Below are positions 28,949-37,634 of a DNA stretch of 64,000 nt, in pieces; positions within the stretch are counted from its first letter, which is position 1; every line of letters begins with the position of its first letter. The position numbers were made by a program, and so were the translations under genes. The notes under the pieces are model-generated. The model worked only from the letters and a program-made list of their open reading frames with translations. It was not told where the DNA came from and did no database searches. This DNA comes from Desulfovibrio sp. UCD-KL4C (GTDB lineage: Bacteria; Desulfobacterota; Desulfovibrionia; Desulfovibrionales; Desulfovibrionaceae): assembly GCF_006210265.1 (NCBI RefSeq), contig NZ_VCNC01000005.1, positions 89,030 to 153,029 of the forward strand. Direction: 5' to 3'.

Positions 28949-29775
28949 TAAAATTTTTACTAATTTGTTTAATTAATTTATAATATATAAAAAAATCAAC
29001 TGAATGGTAGTATAAATCAAGAATTTTGTAACATCAGGTTTATTCCTGTATTATTCTCAATGTAACATGTCGGTAGCAAGAAGTAAAAAAAACAGTAAAA
29101 TCTTGACAATATTTCCACTTGCAGTTTTTTTGCTGATTGAATCCTGTGTTTTTGCCTTTTAAGTACTTATTTAAAATAAAATTTATAAAATTCATTCGTG
29201 TTCGGTTAACAGGTCAATTAAAGTAACGGTTAAATCTCTTTAATTATGAATGTTTCTTCAGGTGAATCAAACAAATTTTTCAAACAGGATCACTTGAATA
29301 CGTTTACCTGAGCAAGCTGAATTATTTGTTGCAGACTCACCCAACCGTAGAGCGGAACTTTAGCAAGGCTAGTAGCAGATGGCCGTTACTGGTTTTGTCC
29401 TGAATAATTTGGTCTGAGGTTACTCCCTGTTTTCTGTTGACTGTACTGCGCTTAATGACCGTATCTTTAATATTTTTATTCAGTCTAGTAACGAAATTAA
29501 TTTTGATTTGATGAAAGTCGTTAACCAGATATAATTGCTGTAGCTCTTGTCAAAAACAACAATTGATTCTTTGGGAAATTGTAGTGTTTTAGCGAGTTTA
29601 AATTGTGCTGCCTGGCGTCGGAGAATTATGATCGGGACACTGGTTTTATTCCGAGATGGTAGAGCTGACGGGTGTTTACATCAAGATTGCAAATACCGTA
29701 GCAAATGGATGGCCGTGTAGTTATCTTTTGTTATAGAATAATATCTAAGCTACTGAATATCCACTCGGATAAATT
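28949..29775. other. Intergenic region with decayed repeat copy B
   Basis: About 830 bp without a credible gene. It holds repeat copy B (29193-29382). Downstream to about 29700 are short broken coding-like stretches. One of them (about 29446-29550) reads like a weak chemoreceptor fragment with DRIFNIFIQSSNEINFDL before a stop. This suggests a decayed duplicate of a chemoreceptor-type gene, but the match is by eye only. Confidence 0.4.
29193..29382 (+). repeat. ~190-bp dispersed repeat, copy B
   Basis: Second copy of the repeat at 26694-26882, same orientation, about 2.5 kb away. Divergence is highest around positions 70-95 and 145-165 of the repeat. Together the copies bracket the MCP-hemerythrin gene. 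Confidence 0.7.
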
Positions 29776-30243
29776 ATGAGTAATCTATGGAAGCAGGATT
29801 ATTTACTAGATATTGATACTATTGATGAGCAACATAAACATTTTTTTGAAATGACTGCGCAAATAATCCGACTTGCGGAAAAATTGCGTGATGACAATTC
29901 TGTTGAGAAAATTATTCAAGCCGTGGGAGCCTTGCGGACATATGCTTTTTTGCACTTTAAAACGGAAGAATAATTGCAACTTAAATATGAATTTTCTGGA
30001 TATATGCATCATACTACTTTTCATAATTCATATCTTGAAAATATGATATTTTTTAAACAGAAGTTTAAAGTTTTGTTAAACAGGAAAAAAAATGGTGAAG
30101 AGATAAGTTCTGCTATGGAAGAATATTTGATTGATATGGCAGATTATGTTGCCCACTGGTGGGCAGAACATATTGTGAAGCAGGATACAATTTATGCTAA
30201 TTTTATACGTAAGTGCCAGAATAAAAACGGAACTTTTGAATAA
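29776..30243 (+). pseudogene. Bacteriohemerythrin interrupted by an in-frame stop
   Basis: Read through, this is a full-size single-domain bacteriohemerythrin: MSNLWKQDYLLDIDTIDEQH with the first His ligand, LHFKTEE, then HHTTFHNSYLENM and a C-terminal HWWAEHIVKQDTIY. A TAA at 29971-29973 falls exactly after HFKTEE, in the same frame as the continuation LQLKYEFSGYMHH. One base change would restore it. The upstream RBS is weak. The product would be an O2-binding di-iron protein of about 154 residues. As it stands it yields only the first 65 residues unless the stop is suppressed. Confidence 0.82.
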
Positions 30244-30312
30244 AGTGAACAGCATTTGTTGTTTCTAAATGTCGTTCACTATTCACGTTTAAGAGTGATT
30301 AAAAAAGACAAA

Positions 30313-30612
30313 CTAATCAGTCAGTGTCTCTTTTAGAACAGATATTTCATCCATAGTCATGGTCGGGATAAACTCGGTTACAGTATATTCTGCTACTCCG
30401 TTTATGTGAAAAGGATCTTCATGGATAACGGAATCCAGTTCTTCAAGTGAAAGACCTTTTGCTAAAATGACTCCACCAGTGCGTGGAACCTTCCTGCCTG
30501 ACATAACGAAAACACCTGCTTTATAATATTTTTTTAAATATTTGATATGCTCGTCAATGAATTTTTCTATTTCACTCACAGGTTTTACGTAGTTTAAGCT
30601 TAAAATGTACAT
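30313..30612 (-). CDS. YciI-family protein
   Basis: 99 aa, the length of the YciI/YCII-related family (dimeric ferredoxin-like alpha-beta fold). Recognisable parts are MYILSLNYVKPVSEIEKFID, HIKYLKKYYKAGVFVMSGRK and GVAEYTVTEFIP. Catalytic His/Asp-type residues in this family lie in the H-x-x-[YF]-L and D-P-F regions, both seen here (HIKYL; EDPFH). Function is uncertain: small-molecule isomerase/hydrolase-like or stress-related. RBS GAGGG upstream of ATG. Single gene. Confidence 0.85.
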   Translation of the reverse strand: MYILSLNYVKPVSEIEKFIDEHIKYLKKYYKAGVFVMSGRKVPRTGGVILAKGLSLEELDSVIHEDPFHINGVAEYTVTEFIPTMTMDEISVLKETLTD

Positions 30613-30766
30613 TGTTTGTTGCCCTCTTTTTTTAGAAGTGATAAGTAGACTAGTCTCTTAAAATCTAGACATTTTCTAATTATTAGTATGCTGCTGAAAA
30701 AGATTATTTTTTTGTTTAAGTTTGTCAAGATCGGCTGTAGCAATTTTCATTTTTAAGGAGAATGCG

Positions 30767-31096
30767 ATGAATTTATCTAAGGAAAGAGCTGGAACTTATT
30801 TAATTATTGAGATTAAAGAATCACGTCTAGATTCTTCAAATTTTATTCTTCTTAAATCTTCACTTGATAAGATTATAAAGCAGGGTGAAAATAGATTAAT
30901 AATAAATTTGTCACAAGTAGGTTTTATGGATTCAAGTGGAATTGCCGGACTTCTTCCCAGTGTGCGGACACTTGCCGGAACTGGACGAATCCTTTTGGTC
31001 GGACTAACTAAAACTGTTAAGCAGCTTTTTAATCTCGGCAAGTTAGATAGAATTTTTGATATTTATCCTTCAGTTGAAGACGCATTGAATAGTTGA
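30767..31096 (+). CDS. STAS-domain anti-sigma-factor antagonist
   Basis: 109 aa from ATG at 30767 with AAGGAG 6 nt upstream. A single STAS domain: RLDSSNFILLKSSLDKII, then LIINLSQVGFMDSSGIAGLLP with the phosphorylatable serine in DSSG, and ILLVGLTKTVKQLFNLGKL. Such SpoIIAA/RsbV-like proteins are switched by a kinase/phosphatase pair to control an anti-sigma factor or another partner. No kinase lies next to it. Monocistronic, with its own terminator. Confidence 0.88.
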   Translation: MNLSKERAGTYLIIEIKESRLDSSNFILLKSSLDKIIKQGENRLIINLSQVGFMDSSGIAGLLPSVRTLAGTGRILLVGLTKTVKQLFNLGKLDRIFDIYPSVEDALNS

Positions 31097-31144
31097 TTAT
31101 TGTTGGTGATATTTTCTTAAAATTAGTACATGTGCTATTAATTT

Positions 31145-31181
31145 AAAAACCTTGAACATAAATGCTGTTCAAGGTTTTTAA
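31145..31181 (+). terminator. Hairpin terminator
   Basis: AAAAACCTTGAACA / TGTTCAAGGTTTTT arms ending in a T-run, about 50 bp after the STAS gene. Confidence 0.85.
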
Positions 31182-31357
31182 ATTTTGTATAAGGAGTTAG
31201 ACAATATATCGTTTTAAGAGTTATTTTTTATAGTTTTCTGATATATGCTAATTCTGTTTTAATCCACTTGACTCTCTGAAATGGATTGGTAAATAACAAG
31301 TCTGTATTCAAATATTTAATATGAAATAGTAATTTAATGATATGGAGGATATATCTT

Positions 31358-31849
31358 ATGCCGTCTTTTGATATTGTTAGTGAAGTTGATTTGCAGGAAG
31401 TTGATAATGCCGTAAATAATGTGATCAAAGAAATTGATACCCGCTATGATTTTCGCGGAGTACCAACAGAACTTTCTTTTAATAAAAAAGATAAAGTTAT
31501 CAATCTCGTAACCGGCGATGATATGAAAGTTAAAGCCGTAAAAGATATGCTCATCACCCATTTTACTAGGCGTAAAGTTGATTCCAGAGTTATTGATTAT
31601 GGTGAAGTTGAACCTACTTCGAAAGGACAGCTCAAACAGGTAGTTAAGCTTAAAGAAGGTATTGATAAGGATACAGCCAAGAAGTTGGTAAAAATGATTA
31701 AAGCCAGTAAGATTAAAGTTCAGGCTGCTATTCAGGATGAGCAGGTCCGTGTGACAGGAAAGAAAATTGATGATCTACAGGAAGTTATGGGGTTAGTCAG
31801 AGAATGTGATTTGGAGATGCCTTTTCAGTTTGTGAACATGAAAAGCTAG
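31358..31849 (+). CDS. yajQ: YajQ-family nucleotide/cyclic-di-GMP-binding protein
   Basis: 163 aa from ATG at 31358, with GGAGG upstream. It opens with the family hallmark [20 protein letters not shown], then [40 protein letters not shown] and a C-terminal [10 protein letters not shown]. Two tandem RRM-like folds are expected. Members bind nucleotides and, in some bacteria, cyclic di-GMP. A diguanylate cyclase is encoded at 56286, but no direct link is shown. Strong terminator downstream. Confidence 0.95.
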   Translation: MPSFDIVSEVDLQEVDNAVNNVIKEIDTRYDFRGVPTELSFNKKDKVINLVTGDDMKVKAVKDMLITHFTRRKVDSRVIDYGEVEPTSKGQLKQVVKLKEGIDKDTAKKLVKMIKASKIKVQAAIQDEQVRVTGKKIDDLQEVMGLVRECDLEMPFQFVNMKS

Positions 31850-31873
31850 TTTATTTAAAAGTTAGTTAATTTT

Positions 31874-31921
31874 AAACCCGCCTGAATATGCTGATAAAAT
31901 CAAATTTCAGGCGGGTTTTTA
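31874..31921. terminator. Bidirectional hairpin terminator
   Basis: AAACCCGCCTGAA / TTCAGGCGGGTTT stem with flanking A/T runs between the converging yajQ gene and the gene ending at 31959. Confidence 0.88.
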
Positions 31922-31958
31922 TTTATGATTATTAAAATGCTTAGTTGAATATTAGAAT

Positions 31959-33911
31959 TTAATTTAAGTTGGAAATAAATACAGCAGCTTCGTTTGCGGC
32001 TTGTTGCTTATTTAGCGCAACAGGTTTGCTGATAGCTATATGGGCAATTATGTGGCCGATTGTTGCCAGTTTTTTCTGAATTTCAGCTTCAGTAGATTCT
32101 TTATGCACGGCTTCAATCAAATCACCCTGATTTTGTATTTCGAAACCTGCTGGCATTAAAATTCGCTTTATGAATTCAATTCTTGCTATGCGTTCTTCGG
32201 CCGAGCCTTCTCCTCCTTTAAATCTGAAATGGATATGGTTTTTGCTGGAATCCTGATCACATACAGTATCAATTTCAGATAAATCTTTTTCAGATTTTAG
32301 TTTAATATTCAGATATGTTTTTGAGAGGATAGCATAACCTTCAACAGAGTTTTCTTCAGACCATCCGGGACGTTTTGCTCCAAGTCCGAACCATAGAGCC
32401 CACATGGGAACTGATTTAATGTCGTCGGGAGATATTTCCATTTTCCCCGCAGCTGTAGTGAAAAGACCTTCTTCAAGATTCAACACAGTCAGCGATATAG
32501 GCTGGCGGGCCGTTAGATGTTTTGATCCGTCTAAGCCGAGACCTTCTTTGCTGATTAGAGAAAACATTTCTGAAACTGCTTTTTCATTAGCAAAGCGTAC
32601 AAGGTCATACATGGATTTACTCTTTTCAGGTAAAAACATTTCCGTATTTTGAGCAGAAATTTTTAGGTTTGCAATATATTGCAAAGTCCTTTTCATGCGG
32701 TCTATAGCTCTTACTCCTTTGTTTGGATAAGGTTCTGTCGCGGTTATGAATACGCGGTTGCGGAGGTCTGTAATCCATCGGCATTTTTGAGGAGCACCCA
32801 GTATTTTTTCAATTTCACCGCCACTTGCATTTATTGTTTTAGCAGAGTGGAGTGACAAAGACTGCCTTTCAGGATTTGAAAGTCTGCGCTGTTTTTCCCG
32901 CCTTGAAAAGATAAACGGGGCTGAGTCATTGTCACTTAAAACTGCCGAACATCCGGTTTCTTGATCTGCTGGTGGAAGTTCTGTTTCAGGTGTGTGCAGG
33001 GTTTCAATTGAACCTGTGTCCTGTGTTTTTATTTGCGGCTGAATGATGACCGCAACAGGAGTTTCTCTATTTGAGTAGCCAAGTTTGATACGTGCTTTTA
33101 TGGATTCAGGGTAAAATTTGCAGAGTACAGCTTTCTTCCATGCACTTACAATATCTTGCGGGCTGACATTATGAATTATTGTGTTGTTTTCAGGAAGTAT
33201 GCAGTTTTCTTCTTCTGGTGTAACACTAGCTGAAAGTGTCAGCAAATTACCGCCCTTGGCTGTTTCAAGTGCCGCAATTTCAAGTTCATTAGTGATTACA
33301 TCCGGCATTTGCGCTTTCATAAAAACTGAAATCAGAGCTTCGGAAGTATTTTTTAACTGTTCAGGGTCAAGAGAAGTTACTGATTCTAAAATATGATCAA
33401 TATGAACTCTTAAATCATTAGCTTCGATGAAGTAATTGTAAACACCGGAGCTTATAACCATACCATTCAAGGTATTGATGTCTGTCTCAGAAATTATACG
33501 GGAAAGGTTCACTGCATTTGCACCTGCATGCGCGGCGTATTTTGCAGATTTTGATAGATCAAGCGTAAAAGGCATTGAAATATCAGGGTCCGGTACGGTT
33601 ACAGCCATACGCACATAGAAATTTATTTTGTTATAATAATCCATTAAATCCATGAAACGTATTGGATTCATAGATTGCAGCTGTTCAAGCATCCAATGTA
33701 CCTTGTTACCAAGGTCGATGGATAATTTTTCGACATTTGCCCAATCCACTTCGCTAAGGCCAAATCCTATGTCTTCAATACGTGAGATTATGTGCAGACA
33801 TTCTTCTTCAAGGTCCATAAGCATTTTAAATGAATTATATCTTCTTCTAAGAAGTCTGCCTGGAGGGAAAGTTTCATAAGTCCAATGATTAAAAATTTTA
33901 TTAAATTTCAT
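31959..33911 (-). CDS. PEP/pyruvate-binding-protein-like protein without kinase domain
   Basis: 650 aa, no signal or TM helix. The C-terminal half resembles the distal part of large PEP/pyruvate-binding (PEP synthase-like) proteins of sulfate reducers: AIDRMKRTLQYIANLKIS, KSMYDLVRFANEKAVSEMF and ISLTVLNLEEGLF. The ATP-grasp and phospho-His swivelling domains of a true PEP synthase are not visible. The N-terminal half is helical and unassigned, and the middle (about residues 270-350) is low in structure. It follows the histidine kinase gene by 21 bp and probably belongs to the same transcript. A regulatory or partner role is inferred; the family call is tentative. Confidence 0.55.
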   Translation of the reverse strand: MKFNKIFNHWTYETFPPGRLLRRRYNSFKMLMDLEEECLHIISRIEDIGFGLSEVDWANVEKLSIDLGNKVHWMLEQLQSMNPIRFMDLMDYYNKINFYVRMAVTVPDPDISMPFTLDLSKSAKYAAHAGANAVNLSRIISETDINTLNGMVISSGVYNYFIEANDLRVHIDHILESVTSLDPEQLKNTSEALISVFMKAQMPDVITNELEIAALETAKGGNLLTLSASVTPEEENCILPENNTIIHNVSPQDIVSAWKKAVLCKFYPESIKARIKLGYSNRETPVAVIIQPQIKTQDTGSIETLHTPETELPPADQETGCSAVLSDNDSAPFIFSRREKQRRLSNPERQSLSLHSAKTINASGGEIEKILGAPQKCRWITDLRNRVFITATEPYPNKGVRAIDRMKRTLQYIANLKISAQNTEMFLPEKSKSMYDLVRFANEKAVSEMFSLISKEGLGLDGSKHLTARQPISLTVLNLEEGLFTTAAGKMEISPDDIKSVPMWALWFGLGAKRPGWSEENSVEGYAILSKTYLNIKLKSEKDLSEIDTVCDQDSSKNHIHFRFKGGEGSAEERIARIEFIKRILMPAGFEIQNQGDLIEAVHKESTEAEIQKKLATIGHIIAHIAISKPVALNKQQAANEAAVFISNLN

Positions 33912-33932
33912 GTAGTATATTAATGTTATAGA

Positions 33933-35867
33933 TTAAACTGAACCAGTGTTTACGACTTGTTCTTCGGCTGATATTGCATCAAGCGGTAAAACTACTTTAA
34001 ACAGGGTTCCGGGACCTGAATTTTCAGGGAGATTCATTCCTTTTGAAATAGATCTGGGAAGGGGACTGATTGCTTCAATCGTTCCACCGTGATCTTTTAT
34101 TATTCCAAATGAGACTGAAAGGCCGAGCCCTGTCCCTTTACCTACAGGTTTGGTTGAATAGAAGGGGTCGAAAATTGTACCTAATTTTTGCGGATCTACT
34201 CCATGTCCAGAGTCGGCAAAAAGTGCGGTTATTGTCATAGTCGCTATGTCTAAATGTGTCGTAATCTGGATAGTTCCCTGTTCGTTAACTGCTTCCATCG
34301 AATTTGAAAGAAGATTCAGCCATACTTGTTTAAGTTTTTCAGGATCGCCGTGGATAATCGGGAAGCGCTCATCAAGTACTGTATCAATTTCAATCTGCTC
34401 AAGTTTGAAAGTGTGACTGACGAGTTGTAGAACTTCAAGAATTGAATTGTTAAAACACATTTCAGTCTTTTCGCTCTCAGTTTGTCTGGAAAATCCAAGC
34501 AAATCTGAAACAATTTTACGGCAGACGCGAGCTTGTTTTTCAATAATTTTAAGATCCTGTGAAATTTGATCTTCTGGTGAGAGATCGTCTTGCAACAGTT
34601 GTGCATAACCGAGAATAATTCCAAGCGGTGTATTGATTTCATGCGCTACGCCGCCTGCAAGCTTTCCTACTGATTCCATCTTTTGCGATTGAATTAGTTG
34701 TGCTTGATAACTTTTAAGCTCAGTTATTTCGCGAGCTGTTGAGAGAACTCCGATAATGCTGTCGTTTTCAGAATAGACAGGGACTCTTATGGTGTGAAAC
34801 CAGCGGACTGTTGAATCGTGTTCATCCTGTTCGCGTGTTTCTTTATTAATGATCAGTCCGGAAGTTAAAACTTTTCGGCTTTCTTTCATCCTGATTTCAG
34901 CTTCATGAGCATGGAACAGATCTTGATCTTTAAGTCCTATTATTTCTTCTTCCGTTTTACCTAAATGTTTGGCAAGCGGCTTGTTAACAGCCAGATATGT
35001 GTATTCCGGTCCTAGTAAAGATATATAATCAGGTGATACATTAATTATTGTTTTGAGAAGTTCTTTTTGTCTGGTCAGGTTTGTTTCTGTTACTTCAAGA
35101 TCTTCAATGTGACTTTCTAGGTTCATTGCCATTGCATCGAAAGTATCCGTCAGTTCTTGAATCTCATCACCTTTTAAAAATTTCCTATAAAATTTAAGGT
35201 TGTTATCAGGAGTAGAGTCTTTGTATATTTCAGGTCCTAAGTGTGTGCGGACAATATCAACAGCATGTTTTTGAAGTTTGCCTAATCTGACAGTCATGCG
35301 TCTTGCAAAATGTGTTGAAACCAAAACAGCAATAAGCAGTACTGCTCCTGTTAAAACAAAGATTGCAAACATCAAGTTTTGGACAACGCTTTGAATACCC
35401 GCTCTCGATAAACCAATGCGGACTGTTCCCAGTTTTTTACCGCTGATAAAGATAGAAGCAGCAAAGTCATAAATTTTTAATAATCCTGTATCAACCATGA
35501 CAATATTGGTTGATTTATCAGAAGAATTCGCTTTACGGAGTTGTACTGGGAATCCTTCATTGAAGGTGCTTGCGAGAACTCTCTCTTCATCATCTAGAAT
35601 AAACGCATAAACTATTTCGTCATCGGCTTTTTTTACTTCGTTAACCATCGATTCAAGCTGAAGCAGGTCAGTAGAAAGCATAGGGTCTTGAGCTCTGAGT
35701 GCTAAATTTTCTGCTAGAACTTCACCGCGTTTGCGTGTCTGATCAACGAGAGCTTCTGAAGCCATGCTGGTAACGAAAAAAGCAATGATCAGGGCTGTAA
35801 AAACGACAATCAGCGTTAATCCCAGATTGATCTTTGTACGAAAGCGCAGGCGTGAAAGGAAGATCAT
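33933..35867 (-). CDS. Membrane sensor histidine kinase with PAS domain
   Basis: 644 aa. TM1 lies at about residues 13-35 and TM2 at about 163-187. The ~125-residue periplasmic part between them is Cache-like with LVDQTRKRGEVLAENLALRA. A HAMP linker with SHFARRMTVRLGKL follows, then a PAS domain (about 275-395) and HisKA with GGVAHEINTPLGI (His near 404). The HATPase has LLSNSMEAV, DSGHGVD and GKGTGLGLSVSFGI. Its start overlaps the stop of the PhnD-like binding-protein gene by 4 bp, so the pair probably forms a periplasmic ligand sensor. No response regulator is adjacent. Confidence 0.92.
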   Translation of the reverse strand: MIFLSRLRFRTKINLGLTLIVVFTALIIAFFVTSMASEALVDQTRKRGEVLAENLALRAQDPMLSTDLLQLESMVNEVKKADDEIVYAFILDDEERVLASTFNEGFPVQLRKANSSDKSTNIVMVDTGLLKIYDFAASIFISGKKLGTVRIGLSRAGIQSVVQNLMFAIFVLTGAVLLIAVLVSTHFARRMTVRLGKLQKHAVDIVRTHLGPEIYKDSTPDNNLKFYRKFLKGDEIQELTDTFDAMAMNLESHIEDLEVTETNLTRQKELLKTIINVSPDYISLLGPEYTYLAVNKPLAKHLGKTEEEIIGLKDQDLFHAHEAEIRMKESRKVLTSGLIINKETREQDEHDSTVRWFHTIRVPVYSENDSIIGVLSTAREITELKSYQAQLIQSQKMESVGKLAGGVAHEINTPLGIILGYAQLLQDDLSPEDQISQDLKIIEKQARVCRKIVSDLLGFSRQTESEKTEMCFNNSILEVLQLVSHTFKLEQIEIDTVLDERFPIIHGDPEKLKQVWLNLLSNSMEAVNEQGTIQITTHLDIATMTITALFADSGHGVDPQKLGTIFDPFYSTKPVGKGTGLGLSVSFGIIKDHGGTIEAISPLPRSISKGMNLPENSGPGTLFKVVLPLDAISAEEQVVNTGSV

Positions 35868-36826
35868 TCTTTAATCTCCCATTCTTTATGACTATTTTTG
35901 GTAAGGCCAAGTTTAGCCATGAGCTTTCTTATGGAATCATAGTCACTATCTTGTGCTGGAATAATTCCACGCATTCCAGCTTGTTTTAAAATTTGCGCCT
36001 GTTCTGGATTGTCCATAGATAGTTTAAACATGGCTTTTGCGATTGAATTCTTTATTTTAGGATCAAGACCTTTGCGAGCCGCGTATACCCAGCTTGGATA
36101 GCGTTTAGTTTCTGCGACAATTTTGAGTTTTGAAATATTAACTTTGTCTTTTACAATATTAAGTGTCCCTTCGCGAATTGAAGCAAAATCGTATTTTCCT
36201 GCGTATACTGCGAGAACAGCTTTTTCTTGCTTTCCTCCGGGGCCGGAAGCAAATGAGATTTCTTTAAAATCATCGGCAGTAATACCTTGTTTGAAAAAAA
36301 GACCAAGAGCGAAAAGATAGCCTCCGGCAGAAAGGGGATCGACAGCAATCCAGCTTTTCCCCCTGCAGTCTTTAATTTTATGAATAAAACGATTGTCTTG
36401 CCTTGCAATGATTTGTCCTCTGAAAGTTGGACTACCTGAAGGTTCGATTATGCGGGCGAATGCCTGCGCTCCTGAATTTGCGATTTTTATGTAGGTCATC
36501 GGGTTTGAAAATGAAATATCAATATCACCATTTTCAACCATTCTGCGGTGTTCTTCAAATGTATCAGGAAAAACCTGCCTGAGAGTCAGGCCAGTTTCTT
36601 TTGCGAGATACTCGATAAGTTGGTTATGTCTTTGATAAGAAACTTTATGTGAATATTGAGGTAGATATGCGTAAGTAATAGCTTTTTCTGGCTCAGGAAC
36701 GCTTATTTCTTCTCGGATAGACATGTTAACTTTAACGATGTTCTCATCCAGACCATATCCGCGAAGATATAGAGCGATACCGAGAAGAAGTAGGACTGTA
36801 GGGATTAAAAACTTAAGTTTCAGCAT
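35864..36826 (-). CDS. PhnD-like periplasmic binding protein, sensor partner
   Basis: 320 aa with an N-terminal signal anchor (about residues 4-24). It belongs to the phosphate/phosphonate (PhnD) ABC-type binding-protein family: YAYLPQYSHKVSYQRHNQLI, IDISFSNPMTYIKI, KDCRGKSWIAVDPLSAGGYL, KQEKAVLAVYAGKYDFASIR. No permease or ATPase is nearby. Translation is coupled to the following histidine kinase, so it most likely hands a ligand signal to that kinase rather than feeding transport. The ligand is unknown. Confidence 0.85.
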   Translation of the reverse strand: MLKLKFLIPTVLLLLGIALYLRGYGLDENIVKVNMSIREEISVPEPEKAITYAYLPQYSHKVSYQRHNQLIEYLAKETGLTLRQVFPDTFEEHRRMVENGDIDISFSNPMTYIKIANSGAQAFARIIEPSGSPTFRGQIIARQDNRFIHKIKDCRGKSWIAVDPLSAGGYLFALGLFFKQGITADDFKEISFASGPGGKQEKAVLAVYAGKYDFASIREGTLNIVKDKVNISKLKIVAETKRYPSWVYAARKGLDPKIKNSIAKAMFKLSMDNPEQAQILKQAGMRGIIPAQDSDYDSIRKLMAKLGLTKNSHKEWEIKE

Positions 36827-36886
36827 TTAGTTTCCTGTGCGAGAGAAGCTGTCTTCCCCCTAACTATGCTGAGCAGGGCGGAAGCT

Positions 36887-37537
36887 TTAAGAGTTACTTT
36901 TAAGCGGGCTTTGTGACGTCAGGCATTCTTGCTTTGAAGCATTGTTTTTTTTAAATTCTGGAGCAAGATCTGTCCATGAGGTCATTTCACCAGCTTCAAG
37001 AGCGTCTTCTTCTTTCAGCTTATCTATTTTACTAAGAAATGGAATAAATTTTCTGATTTTAGAGAAGCAATATCTTAATAATATATAAGTTAATATGAAA
37101 ACAAAAGGATAACCAAGACCGAAATTTATATATGGTACAGTATGAATTGAAATATTTCCAAATCTTCCTTGCAGCCATGCAAGAGCAAAAGCTATCGGCC
37201 AAAGCGATACAGCAAAGAGAGCTGCGTGTGAGAAAAATACTTTTCCAAAATATTCATTAGCCCAGTGATTGGCTGATTTGTAAGCTTTTTTGTCCTTATG
37301 ACGAATAGCTTCAATAGAAATATTGTGCATGCGGGTCATTTTCTGATTGAGGTCGGTGTAATATTTTCTGTTCCACAGATATATCAACGACATACTGATT
37401 TCACCAGCTACAGTACACCATAATGCAACTACTGCAGTTCCAAACCAGAACGCTACAACTGCAGGAACTGGAATCCGGTAGGGAGTAATTAATATGGTAT
37501 CGAGAACTGCTAAAATCGCATTTGTATCAATCATCAA
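36887..37537 (-). CDS. Small multi-pass membrane protein next to TauE exporter
   Basis: 216 aa. About three to four hydrophobic helices are visible (near residues 24-50, 100-120 and 135-160), with a charged, probably cytoplasmic, helical stretch of about 40 residues after the first (NRKYYTDLNQKMTRMHNISI). The tail is polar. The layout of TM helix, helical hairpin and two TM helices loosely recalls DUF106/EMC3-like proteins, but I cannot confirm a family. It lies about 100 bp downstream of the TauE gene and 60 bp before the PhnD-like gene, all on one strand. Confidence 0.6.
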   Translation of the reverse strand: MMIDTNAILAVLDTILITPYRIPVPAVVAFWFGTAVVALWCTVAGEISMSLIYLWNRKYYTDLNQKMTRMHNISIEAIRHKDKKAYKSANHWANEYFGKVFFSHAALFAVSLWPIAFALAWLQGRFGNISIHTVPYINFGLGYPFVFILTYILLRYCFSKIRKFIPFLSKIDKLKEEDALEAGEMTSWTDLAPEFKKNNASKQECLTSQSPLKSNS

Positions 37538-37634
37538 AAAAACTCCGGTTAAGTAAGGCCGTCCCCTGCAAAGAATGGGGACAGAGGACGACCTATATAT
37601 GTGGTGGTGATTATAATCTTATAAACGTACCGAC

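Noticed and set aside
26694..29382. Insertion sequence bounded by the two 190-bp repeats
   Set aside because: No transposase or target-site duplication, and the gene between them is a chemoreceptor.
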